Of a stretch of 64,000 nt of DNA, positions 44,706 to 53,718 are shown piece by piece. The position numbers were made by a program, and so were the translations under genes. The notes beneath the pieces were generated by a model. It saw only the letters and a list, made by a program, of their open reading frames with translations. It did no database searches and was not told where the DNA came from. Each line of letters begins with the position of its first letter. Position 1 is the stretch's first letter. The DNA is from an uncultured Flavobacteriaceae bacterium (GTDB lineage Bacteria; Bacteroidota; Bacteroidia; Flavobacteriales; Flavobacteriaceae): the NCBI GenBank assembly GCA_947494825.1, contig CANLWN010000001.1, positions 915,850 to 979,849 of the forward strand. The letters are read 5' to 3'.

Positions 44706-45230
44706 TTAAGTATTTATTTTTTGCATTAGGATTTCATTTTTGAACGTGCTATCGGAATAAATCCAATCTTTCTTTGTACCTACCGGGGCGAAACCCAGTT
44801 TTTGGAATACACGGATACTCGTTGTATTGTCTTCCATGACATTGGCGTATATCTGCCTCAAATTAAGCTGGACAAAGGCATAATTGCACAAAAGGTTTAT
44901 AGCCTCCGTTCCACTTCCCTGGTTTCTGTCCCCTTCCTCCAAGATAACTATTCCCAGTCCGGCCCTTAGATTTTTGGGATCAAAATCGAAAAGGTCGATC
45001 AGTCCAATTACCTTTTGCGCTTTGTTGCAGATACAAAGGCGCAGTTGTTTTACTTCGTAAATATCGCGGTGTGCATTTTCGAGGTATAATTTTAGCACAT
45101 GCTTGGAATAGGGTGTGGTAGTACCGCTTATCTCCCAAATAGCTGGATCGTTTTCCAGCTCGTATAGAAATTCCAGGTCTTCCGGTTCCAGGGCCCTGAG
45201 GTATATATGTTCTCCCTTAAGACGTAACAT
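44706..45230 (-). CDS. GNAT family N-acetyltransferase (RimJ/RimL-like)
   Basis: 174 residues. The opening LRLKGEHIYLRALEPEDLEFLYELEND and the segment LNLRQIYANVMEDNTTSIRVFQKLGF are typical of the RimJ/RimL branch, which acetylates N-termini or small amines, and of spermidine acetyltransferases. IVILEEGDRNQGSGTEAINLLCNYAF holds the acetyl-CoA loop, here EGDRNQGSGTEA. The substrate is open. It overlaps dapF by 14 bases and precedes mltG by eight, so it is translated with cell-wall genes. Confidence 0.88.
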   Translation of the reverse strand: MLRLKGEHIYLRALEPEDLEFLYELENDPAIWEISGTTTPYSKHVLKLYLENAHRDIYEVKQLRLCICNKAQKVIGLIDLFDFDPKNLRAGLGIVILEEGDRNQGSGTEAINLLCNYAFVQLNLRQIYANVMEDNTTSIRVFQKLGFAPVGTKKDWIYSDSTFKNEILMQKINT

Positions 45231-45996
45231 GTATCTCTCCTTTAAACACTTTCTTGGCAGGGCCGATCAAACGAATGTTCCCATACCCCTCATCCTTTTT
45301 CTCAAAGGTAACCTCCAGGTTTCCCCCAGGGGTCTTTATCTTTATATTTTCTGCCGTGGCCTTCCCATCATAGTGCATGGCCAGGGCAACCGCTGTGACT
45401 CCGGTTCCACAGGACAAGGTTTCATTTTCCACACCTCTTTCATAGGTGCGCACTGCAAAACCCTGACCGTTGGCTTCAACAAAATTAATATTGCTTCCCT
45501 TTTCGCCGTACATGCCATAACGAAGTTTTGCTCCCTCCTTGGCCACATTGAACTTGTTTAAATCGGATACCAATTGCACGTGGTGGGGAGAGCCCGTGTC
45601 CAAAAAAGAATAGTGTTCCTTTTTCCGAATCCCGTCCACGTCCTTCATTTGAAGGCTCACGATTTCCCCTTCAATGCTTGCATAATGAATTCCGTCTACC
45701 GCTCTAAAAGTCGCTGTAGCGGTTATAATTCCCAAAAATTGCGCAAAGGCCACAATGCACCTGCCGCCATTGCCGCACATGCTGCTTTGGTTGCCATCGG
45801 AATTGTAATATACCATGGTAAAATCGACATCTTCATCATCTTCCAACAGGATAAGTCCGTCCGCACCAATACCAAACCTTCTATCACAGAGCTGGGCCAC
45901 CTGTTCCGTGCTGTCCTTAGGAAATTGATTTTGACGGTTATCGATCATGATAAAATCATTTCCCGTCCCGTGGTATTTATAGAAAGTAAGTGCCAT
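45217..45996 (-). CDS. dapF: diaminopimelate epimerase
   Basis: 259 residues from the ATG at 45996; an ATG at 46005 is also possible, but the longer frame to 46083 crosses the promoter. DapF turns LL- into meso-diaminopimelate for lysine and peptidoglycan. FYKYHGTGNDFIMID at the N-terminus, catalytic C74 in SSMCGNGGRC and C196 in TLSCGTGVTA are present. It begins an operon with an acetyltransferase and mltG, linking precursor supply with glycan processing. Confidence 0.96.
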   Translation of the reverse strand: MALTFYKYHGTGNDFIMIDNRQNQFPKDSTEQVAQLCDRRFGIGADGLILLEDDEDVDFTMVYYNSDGNQSSMCGNGGRCIVAFAQFLGIITATATFRAVDGIHYASIEGEIVSLQMKDVDGIRKKEHYSFLDTGSPHHVQLVSDLNKFNVAKEGAKLRYGMYGEKGSNINFVEANGQGFAVRTYERGVENETLSCGTGVTAVALAMHYDGKATAENIKIKTPGGNLEVTFEKKDEGYGNIRLIGPAKKVFKGEIHVTS

Positions 45997-46012
45997 AGCA
46001 TCCATTGTATCG

Positions 46013-46020
46013 CAAAGATA
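46013..46020 (-). promoter_or_regulatory. Bacteroidota -7 box before dapF
   Basis: TATCTTTG on the minus strand, exact TAnnTTTG match, 16 bases before the ATG at 45996 and 7 before that at 46005. It excludes the upstream frame. Confidence 0.65.
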
Positions 46021-46127
46021 TGACTTTATTAAGGGATTTTTAGCAGTTAAAAACTCGTTAAACCGAATATAGGGAACCGGCAAAACGGTTATTTTTACAA
46101 CAGTCTTTAATTAAAACCTTACGCTTT

Positions 46128-47519
46128 ATGAAGAAAATAGCAAGCCTGTTACTAATTTCCGTTTTTGCAGGGGCAATTACCTTGGGAGCTTATGTGTTAT
46201 TTTTTGAAAAAACCAATTATACCGTAGTAGCCGAGGGGGCCAAGGCACCCGTGCTGACCACCAGCTATACCCCTACTTCTGCCAGGGGTTCTGGTATCAA
46301 TGAAATTGATTTTACAATAGCGGCTGAAAACACGGTCAATGCCGTAGTGCATGTTAAAAATGTCACCGAGGGAAGGGGTCCAACGAGTATTGCGGAGTTT
46401 TTCTACGGTTCTGGAAACGCACAAAAACCACAAGTAGGTACCGGTTCGGGGGTTATTATCTCTCCCGATGGCTTCATCGTCACCAACAACCATGTGGTAT
46501 CCAAGGCCGATGAGCTCCAGGTAACCCTTAACAATAACAGAACATATGACGCCCAGCTTATTGGGACCGATGCTACTTCCGATATTGCATTGATAAAAAT
46601 AGACGCGGAAGAAAAGTTGCCCTATTTGGCTTTCGGGGATTCGGATAGCGCAAAAATCGGGGAATGGGTCCTTGCCGTGGGCAATCCCTTTAACCTAACC
46701 TCTACGGTAACCGCTGGTATTGTAAGTGCCAAGGCCAGGGATTTGGGAAGAAGACAATCCTTTATCCAAACCGATGCTGCCGTTAATCCAGGAAACAGTG
46801 GGGGCGCTTTGGTAAACACCAATGGAGATCTAATAGGAATCAATACTGCTATAACCTCGCAAACAGGTTCCTACGTAGGGTATTCCTTTGCCGTACCTAG
46901 CAACATAGCCAAAAAGGTGGTAGAGGACATTATGGAATACGGCAATGTACAAACGGGGATCTTGGGTGTGAGTACGATAAACGCAAACTCCCCCCAAGCT
47001 GTTGAAAAGGGAATCAATGAAATAGATGGGGTATATATCGATGGGGTCGAAGAAGATTCCGGTGCCTATGATGCCAAGTTGCAAGCGGGCGATGTCATTA
47101 AAAAAGTGGACCATGTCCGGGTACGTAATTTTCCTGACCTTACCGGCTATATTTCCTCCAAAAGACCAGGTGATCGTATTGCGGTAACCATTGACAGGAA
47201 CGGCAGTACGGAAGTAATCCCGGTAACCTTGAAAAAAAGACAGAGCCTTGTGGTTCCGGTAATGAACCTTGCTGTGAAGAATTTATCGGAAAAGGATAAG
47301 AGGAAATTCAAGGTCAAAAAGGGTGTGAAGATCATTGGGGTTCCGGAACGGTATTACAACTATGGTTTGGAGGGCAAAATCCTGCTTTCCGTGGACGATG
47401 AGGAAATAGATGATATTCAAGGTGCCCAAAAGGCGTTTGAAAAAATTTCCAAATATGGAAGAACCAGTATAACCCTACTCAACAAGGATGGTGAAAAGGA
47501 ACGACTTATATTCCAATAG
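46128..47519 (+). CDS. Do/DegP-type periplasmic serine protease
   Basis: 463 residues. N-terminal membrane anchor or signal (LLLISVFAGAITLGAYVLFF), trypsin-like domain with H122 (VTNNHVVS), D152 (ATSDIALIKI) and S224 (NPGNSGGALV), then a PDZ domain (about 290-370: GVYIDGVEEDSGAYDAKLQAGDVIKKVDH in two stretches) and a shortened second PDZ-like part. It degrades or refolds damaged envelope proteins. A near-consensus -7 box (TATTTTTA) lies upstream. It is a single gene ending in a strong terminator. Confidence 0.94.
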   Translation: MKKIASLLLISVFAGAITLGAYVLFFEKTNYTVVAEGAKAPVLTTSYTPTSARGSGINEIDFTIAAENTVNAVVHVKNVTEGRGPTSIAEFFYGSGNAQKPQVGTGSGVIISPDGFIVTNNHVVSKADELQVTLNNNRTYDAQLIGTDATSDIALIKIDAEEKLPYLAFGDSDSAKIGEWVLAVGNPFNLTSTVTAGIVSAKARDLGRRQSFIQTDAAVNPGNSGGALVNTNGDLIGINTAITSQTGSYVGYSFAVPSNIAKKVVEDIMEYGNVQTGILGVSTINANSPQAVEKGINEIDGVYIDGVEEDSGAYDAKLQAGDVIKKVDHVRVRNFPDLTGYISSKRPGDRIAVTIDRNGSTEVIPVTLKKRQSLVVPVMNLAVKNLSEKDKRKFKVKKGVKIIGVPERYYNYGLEGKILLSVDDEEIDDIQGAQKAFEKISKYGRTSITLLNKDGEKERLIFQ

Positions 47520-47540
47520 GGGAATGAAAAACGATAAAAA

Positions 47541-47560
47541 AGCGCTCTCTTGGGAGTGCT
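47541..47560 (+). terminator. rho-independent terminator after the DegP-type gene
   Basis: Stem AGCGCTC / GAGTGCT (one G-U pair) flanked by AAAAA on the left and TTTTTTT on the right. Confidence 0.9.
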
Positions 47561-47601
47561 TTTTTTATGGGAAATTGTTGCGCGAAAACGTTTGAAATAT
47601 A

Positions 47602-47609
47602 TACTTTTG
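47602..47609 (+). promoter_or_regulatory. Bacteroidota promoter before GAPDH
   Basis: TACTTTTG (exact TAnnTTTG) with TTG (47578-47580) 21 bases upstream as the -33 element and a 34-base leader to the ATG at 47644. Confidence 0.72.
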
Positions 47610-47643
47610 CAAAAAATTACAAAACAATCATTAACTATAATCA

Positions 47644-49092
47644 ATGAGTCCTATAACTTCTTACGAAAAGGAACTGGCCTTCCAGGCCGACCGAAGAAAA
47701 GCTACCACCGAATTCATAAAGATCATCAGCGACCTTTGGTACGACAAGTCCATTGAAGTGGTCCTGTTCAAAAATCAAATTATCGATAAAAATGTAAGTG
47801 ATATTATCAACTTGCACGAATACGCCGGCGAGTTTGTACAAAAACCGATTTCCATATTCGATTCCGTGGAAATACTTCGCGCCATCAACGATATAAAATT
47901 GCCACCTTCTAAGTTGGACATCGGTAAGCTCACCTATGAATATCATGCCGATGACAACAATTACCACAACGTAAAGGCTTTTGTGCTGGACAAGTTGAAA
48001 GATGCGGGCACGGCACGGGAAATAAGGCCCAAAGACGTTGTTCTCTATGGGTTTGGAAGAATTGGAAGGCTATTGGCCCGTGAGCTTATGGCCAAAACGG
48101 GCAAGGGAAACCAATTACGCTTAAGGGCTATTGTTACCCGGGGCGAAATTACCCAGGAAATTCTGGAAAAACGGGCCACCTTATTACGCACCGATTCGGT
48201 CCATGGGCAGTTTATGGGTACCGTGGATACCGATTTTAAGAACAAAGCACTTATCATCAATGGAACTACGGTACATATTATCAGTGCGCAGGCGCCGGAA
48301 GCAATAGACTATACCCCTTATGGGATAACCAATGCCCTTGTCATTGACAATACGGGGGCCTTTAGGGATAAAAAAGGATTGGAAAGGCATCTGAAAGCCA
48401 AGGGAACGGCCAGGGTATTGCTTACCGCTCCAGGTAAGGAGGTTCCCAATATTGTGCACGGGGTGAACCAAACGGAATTTGATCCGGATACGACCAAGAT
48501 CTACTCCGCGGCTTCCTGTACCACTAATGCCATTACCCCTATTCTTAAGATCGTGGAAGATTCTCTAGGAATAAAAAAGGGACATCTGGAAACCATACAT
48601 GCCTATACCAACGATCAGAATCTGGTAGACAATATGCACGGAAAATACAGGCGTGGAAGGGCTGCCGCCCTCAACATGGTCATCACGGAGACCGGTGCCG
48701 GAAAGGCTGTTGCCAAGGCACTGCCAGGCCTGCAGGGCAAGTTAACCTCCAATGCCATTCGGGTTCCCGTTCCAAACGGATCATTGGCTATCCTAAATTT
48801 GGAGGTGAACAACAAAACCTCCAAGGAGGGCATAAATACCATCGTCAAAAAATATGCGCTGGAGGGCGATATGGTAGAACAAATCAAATATTCCTTGAGC
48901 AATGAGCTGGTGTCTACCGATATTGTAGGTACAACTTCCCCGGCCATTTATGACAGTACGGCCACCATTGTTTCCGAGGATGGCAAAAATCTGGTGCTCT
49001 ACATTTGGTATGACAACGAGTATGGATATGCGCATCAGGTGATACGACTGGCAAAATATATCGCCAAAGTAAGAAGGTATACCTATTACTAA
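47644..49092 (+). CDS. gap: glyceraldehyde-3-phosphate dehydrogenase, long form
   Basis: 482 residues, about 145 longer than classical GAPDH. The extra part is the N-terminal 125 residues (helical, YEKELAFQADRRKATTEFIK), known from Bacteroidota GAPDHs and of unclear purpose. The NAD domain starts at GFGRIGRLLARELM; the catalytic cysteine is C292 in SAASCTTNAITP, and the histidine is in ETIHAYTNDQNLVD. The end WYDNEYGYAHQVIRLA is the usual one. It serves glycolysis or gluconeogenesis. Single gene with its own consensus promoter. Confidence 0.95.
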   Translation: MSPITSYEKELAFQADRRKATTEFIKIISDLWYDKSIEVVLFKNQIIDKNVSDIINLHEYAGEFVQKPISIFDSVEILRAINDIKLPPSKLDIGKLTYEYHADDNNYHNVKAFVLDKLKDAGTAREIRPKDVVLYGFGRIGRLLARELMAKTGKGNQLRLRAIVTRGEITQEILEKRATLLRTDSVHGQFMGTVDTDFKNKALIINGTTVHIISAQAPEAIDYTPYGITNALVIDNTGAFRDKKGLERHLKAKGTARVLLTAPGKEVPNIVHGVNQTEFDPDTTKIYSAASCTTNAITPILKIVEDSLGIKKGHLETIHAYTNDQNLVDNMHGKYRRGRAAALNMVITETGAGKAVAKALPGLQGKLTSNAIRVPVPNGSLAILNLEVNNKTSKEGINTIVKKYALEGDMVEQIKYSLSNELVSTDIVGTTSPAIYDSTATIVSEDGKNLVLYIWYDNEYGYAHQVIRLAKYIAKVRRYTYY

Positions 49093-49240
49093 ATACCCTA
49101 TATGTAGATCGATTAACGCATCGGATACGAGCTGCCAACGCGCATCAAAAATAGGTTATTGGCAAATTTTTTTCTTAATTGATTTTATTGGATTACTTTA
49201 GTCCCTCTCTAAATCATTATTAACATCAAGAATTACATAA

Positions 49241-49858
49241 ATGAAAGGCTTTAGAATACTATTTATTGTAATTGCCCTATTAACGTTTAATCTACAATTT
49301 GCGCAAGAAACAGATGGGGAAAATCTGTCTTTGGATCAAGGTCCTATCAGCAGCCAATTTGAATATTTAATCAAGAAATCGGGAAATTACCGCGCGGAAG
49401 GAAAAAGATACGAGGTGGTCCGGGTAATCTATTTGGATAAGTTGCGGCAAAACGTTTTGGATTCACTGAATGCCGCCAACAAAATCAAGGGGGAGCTTAA
49501 TGCCACCATATCCGGTCACGAGTCCACCATAAGTTCTTTGAACAGCAAGTTGCTGGAGACCAGCAATAGCCTTACCTCAGTGACCGAAGAAAAGGACAGT
49601 ATGTCCTTTTTTGGGGCACTTGTCTCCAAATCGACCTATAATTTTATTTTATGGACCATAATTGGCGGGCTGTTACTTATGCTGTTGTTGTTTATCTATA
49701 AATTTAGAAACAGCAATATTTTGACCCAGGAGGCCAAAACAACGCTTAGCGAGTTGGAGGTGGAGTATGAACAGCACAGACGCAGAGCCTTGGAACGGGA
49801 GCAAAAAATAAGCAGGCAACTGCAGGATGAAATAAACAAATACAAAAAGTCCAAATAA
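49241..49858 (+). CDS. membrane protein with coiled coils (often mislabelled as a tRNA methyltransferase)
   Basis: 205 residues: a cleavable signal (ILFIVIALLTFNLQFAQ), a periplasmic coiled coil (about 60-115, ATISGHESTISSLNSKLLET), one membrane helix (FILWTIIGGLLLMLLLFIYKF, about 132-152) and a cytoplasmic charged coil with heptads (LSELEVEYEQHRRRALEREQKISRQ in two stretches). No SAM-binding or knot motif is visible. Relatives in flavobacterial databases sometimes carry the name tRNA (guanine-N1)-methyltransferase because they neighbour trmD, which is two genes downstream here. Function unknown; the structure suggests a scaffold across the inner membrane. Confidence 0.82.
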   Translation: MKGFRILFIVIALLTFNLQFAQETDGENLSLDQGPISSQFEYLIKKSGNYRAEGKRYEVVRVIYLDKLRQNVLDSLNAANKIKGELNATISGHESTISSLNSKLLETSNSLTSVTEEKDSMSFFGALVSKSTYNFILWTIIGGLLLMLLLFIYKFRNSNILTQEAKTTLSELEVEYEQHRRRALEREQKISRQLQDEINKYKKSK

Positions 49859-49860
49859 AA

Positions 49861-49884
49861 AAAAGCTCCTTTACCGGAGCTTTT
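49861..49884 (+). terminator. rho-independent terminator
   Basis: AAAAGCTCC / GGAGCTTTT with loop TTTACC and further T residues, three bases after the stop of the coiled-coil membrane protein gene. The next gene begins 14 bases later. Confidence 0.9.
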
Positions 49885-49897
49885 TTTAGCTTTTATT

Positions 49898-50341
49898 ATG
49901 CTTAAGATAAGGAAGGCCTCCCAAGATGATCTGCCACAACTGGCTCCCTTATTTGATCTTTATCGAATTTTTTATGGGCAAGAGTCCAATAGCCCAGCGG
50001 CCAGGGCCTTTTTAACGGAACGGATTACAAAGGGGGAATCGGTGATTTTTCTGGCCGAACTTCATGGTGAGACCGTAGGTTTCACGCAATTGTACAAAAC
50101 CTTTTCTTCCGTAAGTCTCGAAGCCGTCTTTATTCTCAACGATTTATATGTCAGCAAGTCGCATAGAGGCAAACGTATCGGGGAGGCCCTCTTGAATAGG
50201 GCACAGGCGTATTGTTCGGAAAAGAATTTCAAGGGATTGGCACTGGAGACCGCGGTAGACAATCCGGCTCAGAAGTTATATGAGCGCCTGGGTTGGAAAA
50301 AAGATTCCCATTGTTTTCACTATTTTTGGAAAGCGCCTTAA
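49898..50341 (+). CDS. GNAT family N-acetyltransferase
   Basis: 147 residues. The acetyl-CoA loop is SKSHRGKRIGEALLNRAQ (R/H-x-x-G-K-R-I-G-x-A pattern), preceded by the strand AVFILNDLYV and followed by GLALETAVDNPAQKLYERLGW. The N-terminus LKIRKASQDDLPQLAPLFDLYR is a standard GNAT opening. The substrate cannot be told. It stands between a terminator and trmD, 34 bases before the latter. Confidence 0.92.
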   Translation: MLKIRKASQDDLPQLAPLFDLYRIFYGQESNSPAARAFLTERITKGESVIFLAELHGETVGFTQLYKTFSSVSLEAVFILNDLYVSKSHRGKRIGEALLNRAQAYCSEKNFKGLALETAVDNPAQKLYERLGWKKDSHCFHYFWKAP

Positions 50342-50375
50342 ACATACTGGTTTTTGGCCATAAGACGAAAGTTAC

Positions 50376-51050
50376 ATGCGAATTGATATTATAACGGTAT
50401 TGCCCGAACTGCTTAAAAGTCCTTTTGAAGCTTCCATTCTTAAGCGTGCTATAGAAAAGGGTCTGGTGGAAGTGCATATGCATAATTTAAGGGACTATAC
50501 GGATAAAAGCTATAACCAAATTGACGATTATCAATTTGGGGGCGGGGCTGGTATGGTTATGATGATCGAGCCTATAGATAAATGTATCGCTTCGCTAAAA
50601 GCAGAAAGGGAATACGACGAGGTCATTTATATGACCCCCGATGGGGAAACCTTAAATCAAAAAATGGCGAATTCCATTTCACTTCTGGACAATATGATTA
50701 TTCTCTGCGGACATTATAAGGGCGTGGACCAACGTGTTAGGGAAACTTTGATCACCAAGGAGATTTCCATCGGGGACTATGTATTATCAGGTGGGGAGTT
50801 GGGAGCCGCCGTGCTTTGTGACGCCATTATACGGTTGATCCCCGGAGTATTGAACAACGAAACTTCGGCATTGACCGATACGTTTCAGGACAATCTTTTG
50901 GCGCCTCCCGTGTATACCAGGCCATCGGAATATAAGGGCCTAAAGGTACCCGATATCCTATTAAGTGGTAATTTTCCGGAAATTGAGAAATGGCGGGAAG
51001 ATCAAGCCCTTAAACGAACTGAAGAACGCAGGCCAGACTTGCTAAAATAA
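50376..51050 (+). CDS. trmD: tRNA (guanosine(37)-N1)-methyltransferase TrmD
   Basis: 224 residues, SPOUT/trefoil-knot methylase that forms m1G37 and prevents frameshifting. [13 protein letters not shown] start, HMHNLRDYT, the flexible VDDxxFGGGxGM-type loop read here as [15 protein letters not shown], the knot segments [10 protein letters not shown] and [13 protein letters not shown], and [13 protein letters not shown] are present. It lies upstream of rplS, a linkage common to most bacteria, with one small membrane-protein gene between. Confidence 0.96.
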   Translation: MRIDIITVLPELLKSPFEASILKRAIEKGLVEVHMHNLRDYTDKSYNQIDDYQFGGGAGMVMMIEPIDKCIASLKAEREYDEVIYMTPDGETLNQKMANSISLLDNMIILCGHYKGVDQRVRETLITKEISIGDYVLSGGELGAAVLCDAIIRLIPGVLNNETSALTDTFQDNLLAPPVYTRPSEYKGLKVPDILLSGNFPEIEKWREDQALKRTEERRPDLLK

Positions 51051-51058
51051 ATAACGCC

Positions 51059-51373
51059 ATGAATGATTTATCAATTCCTTATATGATAGGTTACATCGTC
51101 TTTGGTTTGGGGCAATTAGTGGTCCTGACCGCTTGTTTTATCCTTTTTTATAAGCAAAGATCCGCAGCTTCGGTACTGATGTTACTGGGCAGTGTCCTCG
51201 CCGTCATCGTTGGAATACTCGGAGTGGTCCTCCCCATTGCTATTGCCCGGACCAGTGATCCGGAAGCCCTTGTAAGAACCCAGGGCATGATTTCGGTTGT
51301 AAACGGCCTCGTGTACATCCTGTTCGCAACCGGTCTTATCCTTTTGGCAATCCAACAGCCAAAAAAGCGTTGA
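51059..51373 (+). CDS. small four-helix membrane protein, unknown
   Basis: 104 residues with three to four hydrophobic segments: YMIGYIVFGLGQLVVLTACFILFY, VLMLLGSVLAVIVGILGVVLPIAI and VVNGLVYILFATGLILLAI. No conserved charged or catalytic residues stand out. It follows trmD by eight bases and is separated from rplS by 142 bases including the rplS promoter. I recognise no family for it; its reading frame and composition look genuine. Confidence 0.72.
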   Translation: MNDLSIPYMIGYIVFGLGQLVVLTACFILFYKQRSAASVLMLLGSVLAVIVGILGVVLPIAIARTSDPEALVRTQGMISVVNGLVYILFATGLILLAIQQPKKR

Positions 51374-51439
51374 ACCCGTCCAGTTCAAGGGACTTGGAGA
51401 AAAAACCACATATTCCCTTGCAATTCCCCATATATTATT

Positions 51440-51447
51440 TAATTTTG
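51440..51447 (+). promoter_or_regulatory. Bacteroidota promoter before rplS
   Basis: TAATTTTG (exact TAnnTTTG) with TTG (51418-51420) 19 bases upstream. Leader of about 65 bases to the ATG at 51516, which may have regulatory space for a ribosomal protein gene. Confidence 0.72.
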
Positions 51448-51515
51448 CACTCTGTTAAAATCAACCTCTGACGAGAATCGTGAACGTTGGTTCTAAATAA
51501 CTGTAAACAAAAACA

Positions 51516-51866
51516 ATGGAAGCATTAATAAAATTTGTTGAAGACGAATTTGTTCCAAAAAAAGATTTTCCCAAATTCTCTTCAGGAGATACTATAACGG
51601 TCTACTATGAGATTAAGGAAGGTGAAAAAACACGTACCCAGTTTTTCAAAGGAGTTGTTATTCAAAGAAGGGGAAGCAATGCTACGGAAACTTTCACCAT
51701 AAGAAAAATGTCTGGCACTGTTGGTGTAGAAAGGATATTTCCGGTTAATATGCCCGCACTTCAAAAAATAGAGGTCAATAAAAAAGGTAAGGTACGTAGA
51801 GCCCGTATCTTCTACTTCAGAGGTCTTACCGGTAAAAAGGCCCGCATCAAGGAGGTACGTTCCTAA
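51516..51866 (+). CDS. rplS: 50S ribosomal protein L19
   Basis: 116 residues, full length. FSSGDTITVYYEIKEGEKTRTQ, FKGVVIQRRGSNATETFTIRKM (in two stretches), VGVERIFPVNMPALQKIEV and RRARIFYFRGLTGKKARIKE match bacterial L19, which lies at the 30S-50S interface. Own promoter and a terminator directly after it, so it can be expressed apart from trmD. Confidence 0.97.
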   Translation: MEALIKFVEDEFVPKKDFPKFSSGDTITVYYEIKEGEKTRTQFFKGVVIQRRGSNATETFTIRKMSGTVGVERIFPVNMPALQKIEVNKKGKVRRARIFYFRGLTGKKARIKEVRS

Positions 51867-51886
51867 AGAACGCGAAACCGTAAAAA

Positions 51887-51913
51887 AACCCTCAAGAGCC
51901 ATTTTTGAGGGTT
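51887..51913. terminator. bidirectional terminator between rplS and rocD
   Basis: Stem AACCCTCAA / TTGAGGGTT with a nine-base loop, A-rich before and T-rich after. It serves rplS and the convergent rocD. Confidence 0.9.
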
Positions 51914-51936
51914 TTTTCATTTTTAAGGAATGTCCT

Positions 51937-53214
51937 TTATTTCTTAAATGCCTTCAGGGTTCGTTTAATAATCGATATACAATCAAGCATCTGTTCTTCG
52001 GTCATTACCAGCGGTGGTGCGAAACGAATAATATTTCCATGTGTTGGTTTGGCCAACAGACCATTTTCCTTAAGTGCCATGCAGATATCCCAAGCTGTGG
52101 AGCTATCCTCCGAATCATTGATTACAATGGCATTGAGCAACCCTTTGCCCCGAACCAGTCTCACCAAATCGGATTCTCCGACCAATTTTTCCATCTCACT
52201 TCTAAAAAGTTCGCCCAAAACAAAGGCATTTTCGGCTAGATCTTCATCCCTAACAACCTCCAGGGCCGCTATGGCAACAGCGCAAGCCAGTGGATTTCCG
52301 CCAAAGGTAGAACCGTGGTTTCCGGGACGTATAACTTCCATAATCGTATTATTTGCCAAAACCGCGGAAACGGGAAGTACCCCGCCTGATAGCGCTTTTC
52401 CCAAAATCAGCATATCCGGTTTAACGTCCGGGGTATCACTGCAAAGTCGGTCTGTACAAGAGCAAGTACCACAACTGGCCAATAGTCTACCGGTCCTGGC
52501 TATGCCTGTCTGTACTTCATCGGAAATAAACAGGACGTTCTTTTCCCTGCACAGTTCATGTGCTTCCCGGATATAGTTTTCGTCGGGCACATAAACCCCT
52601 GCTTCACCCTGTATGGGCTCTACCAGAAAAGCGGCCACCTTAGGGTCCTTCAAGGCTTCCTGTAACGCATTGATATCGTTGTATCGAATTGAAACTATGC
52701 CAGGTGTAAAGGGACCAAAGTTTTCCGTGGCTATGGGATCATTGGACGCAGATATTATCGTAATGGTTCTGCCATGAAAATTATTTTGGCACACCACGAT
52801 CTTCGCCTGGTTGGCTGGTATCCCTTTTTTCTCATATCCCCACTTTCTCGCTATTTTTATAGCGGTCTCAACGGCTTCCGCACCTGTATTCATGGGCAAT
52901 ACCCGATCAAATCCGAAACATTCGGTGATGTACTTCTCGTACTTTCCGAGCATATCATTGTAAAATGCCCGTGAGGTGAGCGTCAGATTTTCGGCCTGTT
53001 CCTTAAGGGCCGAAATAATTCTGGGGTGGCAATGCCCCTGATTTACCGCCGAATATGCGGATAGGAAATCATAGTATTTTTTTCCTTCAACGTCCCACAC
53101 ATAAACACCTTCTCCCCTACTTAATACTACTGGCAAGGGATGATAGTTCTGTGCGCCGTACTTGTTCTCCAATGCTATGGCATCTTGGGAGGTCATTCTT
53201 TCCAAAACTGACAT
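51937..53214 (-). CDS. rocD: ornithine aminotransferase
   Basis: 425 residues, class III PLP aminotransferase. It converts ornithine and 2-oxoglutarate to glutamate semialdehyde and glutamate. [23 protein letters not shown] (in two stretches), [37 protein letters not shown] with the PLP aspartate, and the Schiff-base lysine in [11 protein letters not shown] identify it. A cysteine cluster C248, C251, C253 and C258 lies just before that lysine region; similar clusters occur in Bacteroidota relatives as I recall them. Single gene, flanked by terminator and a 117-base gap. Confidence 0.94.
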   Translation of the reverse strand: MSVLERMTSQDAIALENKYGAQNYHPLPVVLSRGEGVYVWDVEGKKYYDFLSAYSAVNQGHCHPRIISALKEQAENLTLTSRAFYNDMLGKYEKYITECFGFDRVLPMNTGAEAVETAIKIARKWGYEKKGIPANQAKIVVCQNNFHGRTITIISASNDPIATENFGPFTPGIVSIRYNDINALQEALKDPKVAAFLVEPIQGEAGVYVPDENYIREAHELCREKNVLFISDEVQTGIARTGRLLASCGTCSCTDRLCSDTPDVKPDMLILGKALSGGVLPVSAVLANNTIMEVIRPGNHGSTFGGNPLACAVAIAALEVVRDEDLAENAFVLGELFRSEMEKLVGESDLVRLVRGKGLLNAIVINDSEDSSTAWDICMALKENGLLAKPTHGNIIRFAPPLVMTEEQMLDCISIIKRTLKAFKK

Positions 53215-53331
53215 GACTTTGAATATTTTAAGTAAAACTTTAGCAATTCCTTCTTAGGGAGAGAAATCATCCGTTGTAGAAACTGCAAGTTACAAAAAAC
53301 CTGCCTCAGTAAAAAAAGCTTTCCAGGATCT

Positions 53332-53718
53332 TTATTGATTTAACTTACCACTGAGCGCGGTGACTTGGAGCTCCAGTCGCTTTAATTCCCTTAGAATGTC
53401 GTTCTTGTCCATCTGCTGCCAGACATAAAGTTTTAACATCCCCATGGCGATCATGCATAAAAATCCGGCTGCGGCCCATTTGATTAGGATGTTGGTTTCT
53501 TCCGTACCAAAGAATTGTACAACGCAATAAACAAAAAGTGCAAATATTAATAAATGCATTACGTTCATAATCATGGCCAGCCACCCCATTTTTCCACGAT
53601 ACACCGTCCCCAATTTCCCAAAAAGGTTCTGCTCCTCCAATTCATCATAAAATTTAGCCTCTTCCTCGTTCAAGGCTTCCTTAATAAGCAAATCAATTTT
53701 TTCCAGATCTTTTTTCAT
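53332..53718 (-). CDS. DUF6768 family membrane protein, sigma-factor partner
   Basis: 128 residues. A charged N-terminal helix (KIDLLIKEALNEEEAKFYDELEE in two stretches), two membrane helices (MIMNVMHLLIFALFVYCVVQFF and WAAAGFLCMIAMGMLKLYVW), and a C-terminal coiled coil of about 25 residues (NDILRELKRLELQVTAL). It matches DUF6768, usually encoded right after an ECF sigma gene in flavobacteria. Here the two overlap by 26 bases. The cytosolic N-terminal helix could bind the sigma factor, which would make it an anti-sigma factor, but this is inference from context. Confidence 0.82.
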   Translation of the reverse strand: MKKDLEKIDLLIKEALNEEEAKFYDELEEQNLFGKLGTVYRGKMGWLAMIMNVMHLLIFALFVYCVVQFFGTEETNILIKWAAAGFLCMIAMGMLKLYVWQQMDKNDILRELKRLELQVTALSGKLNQ

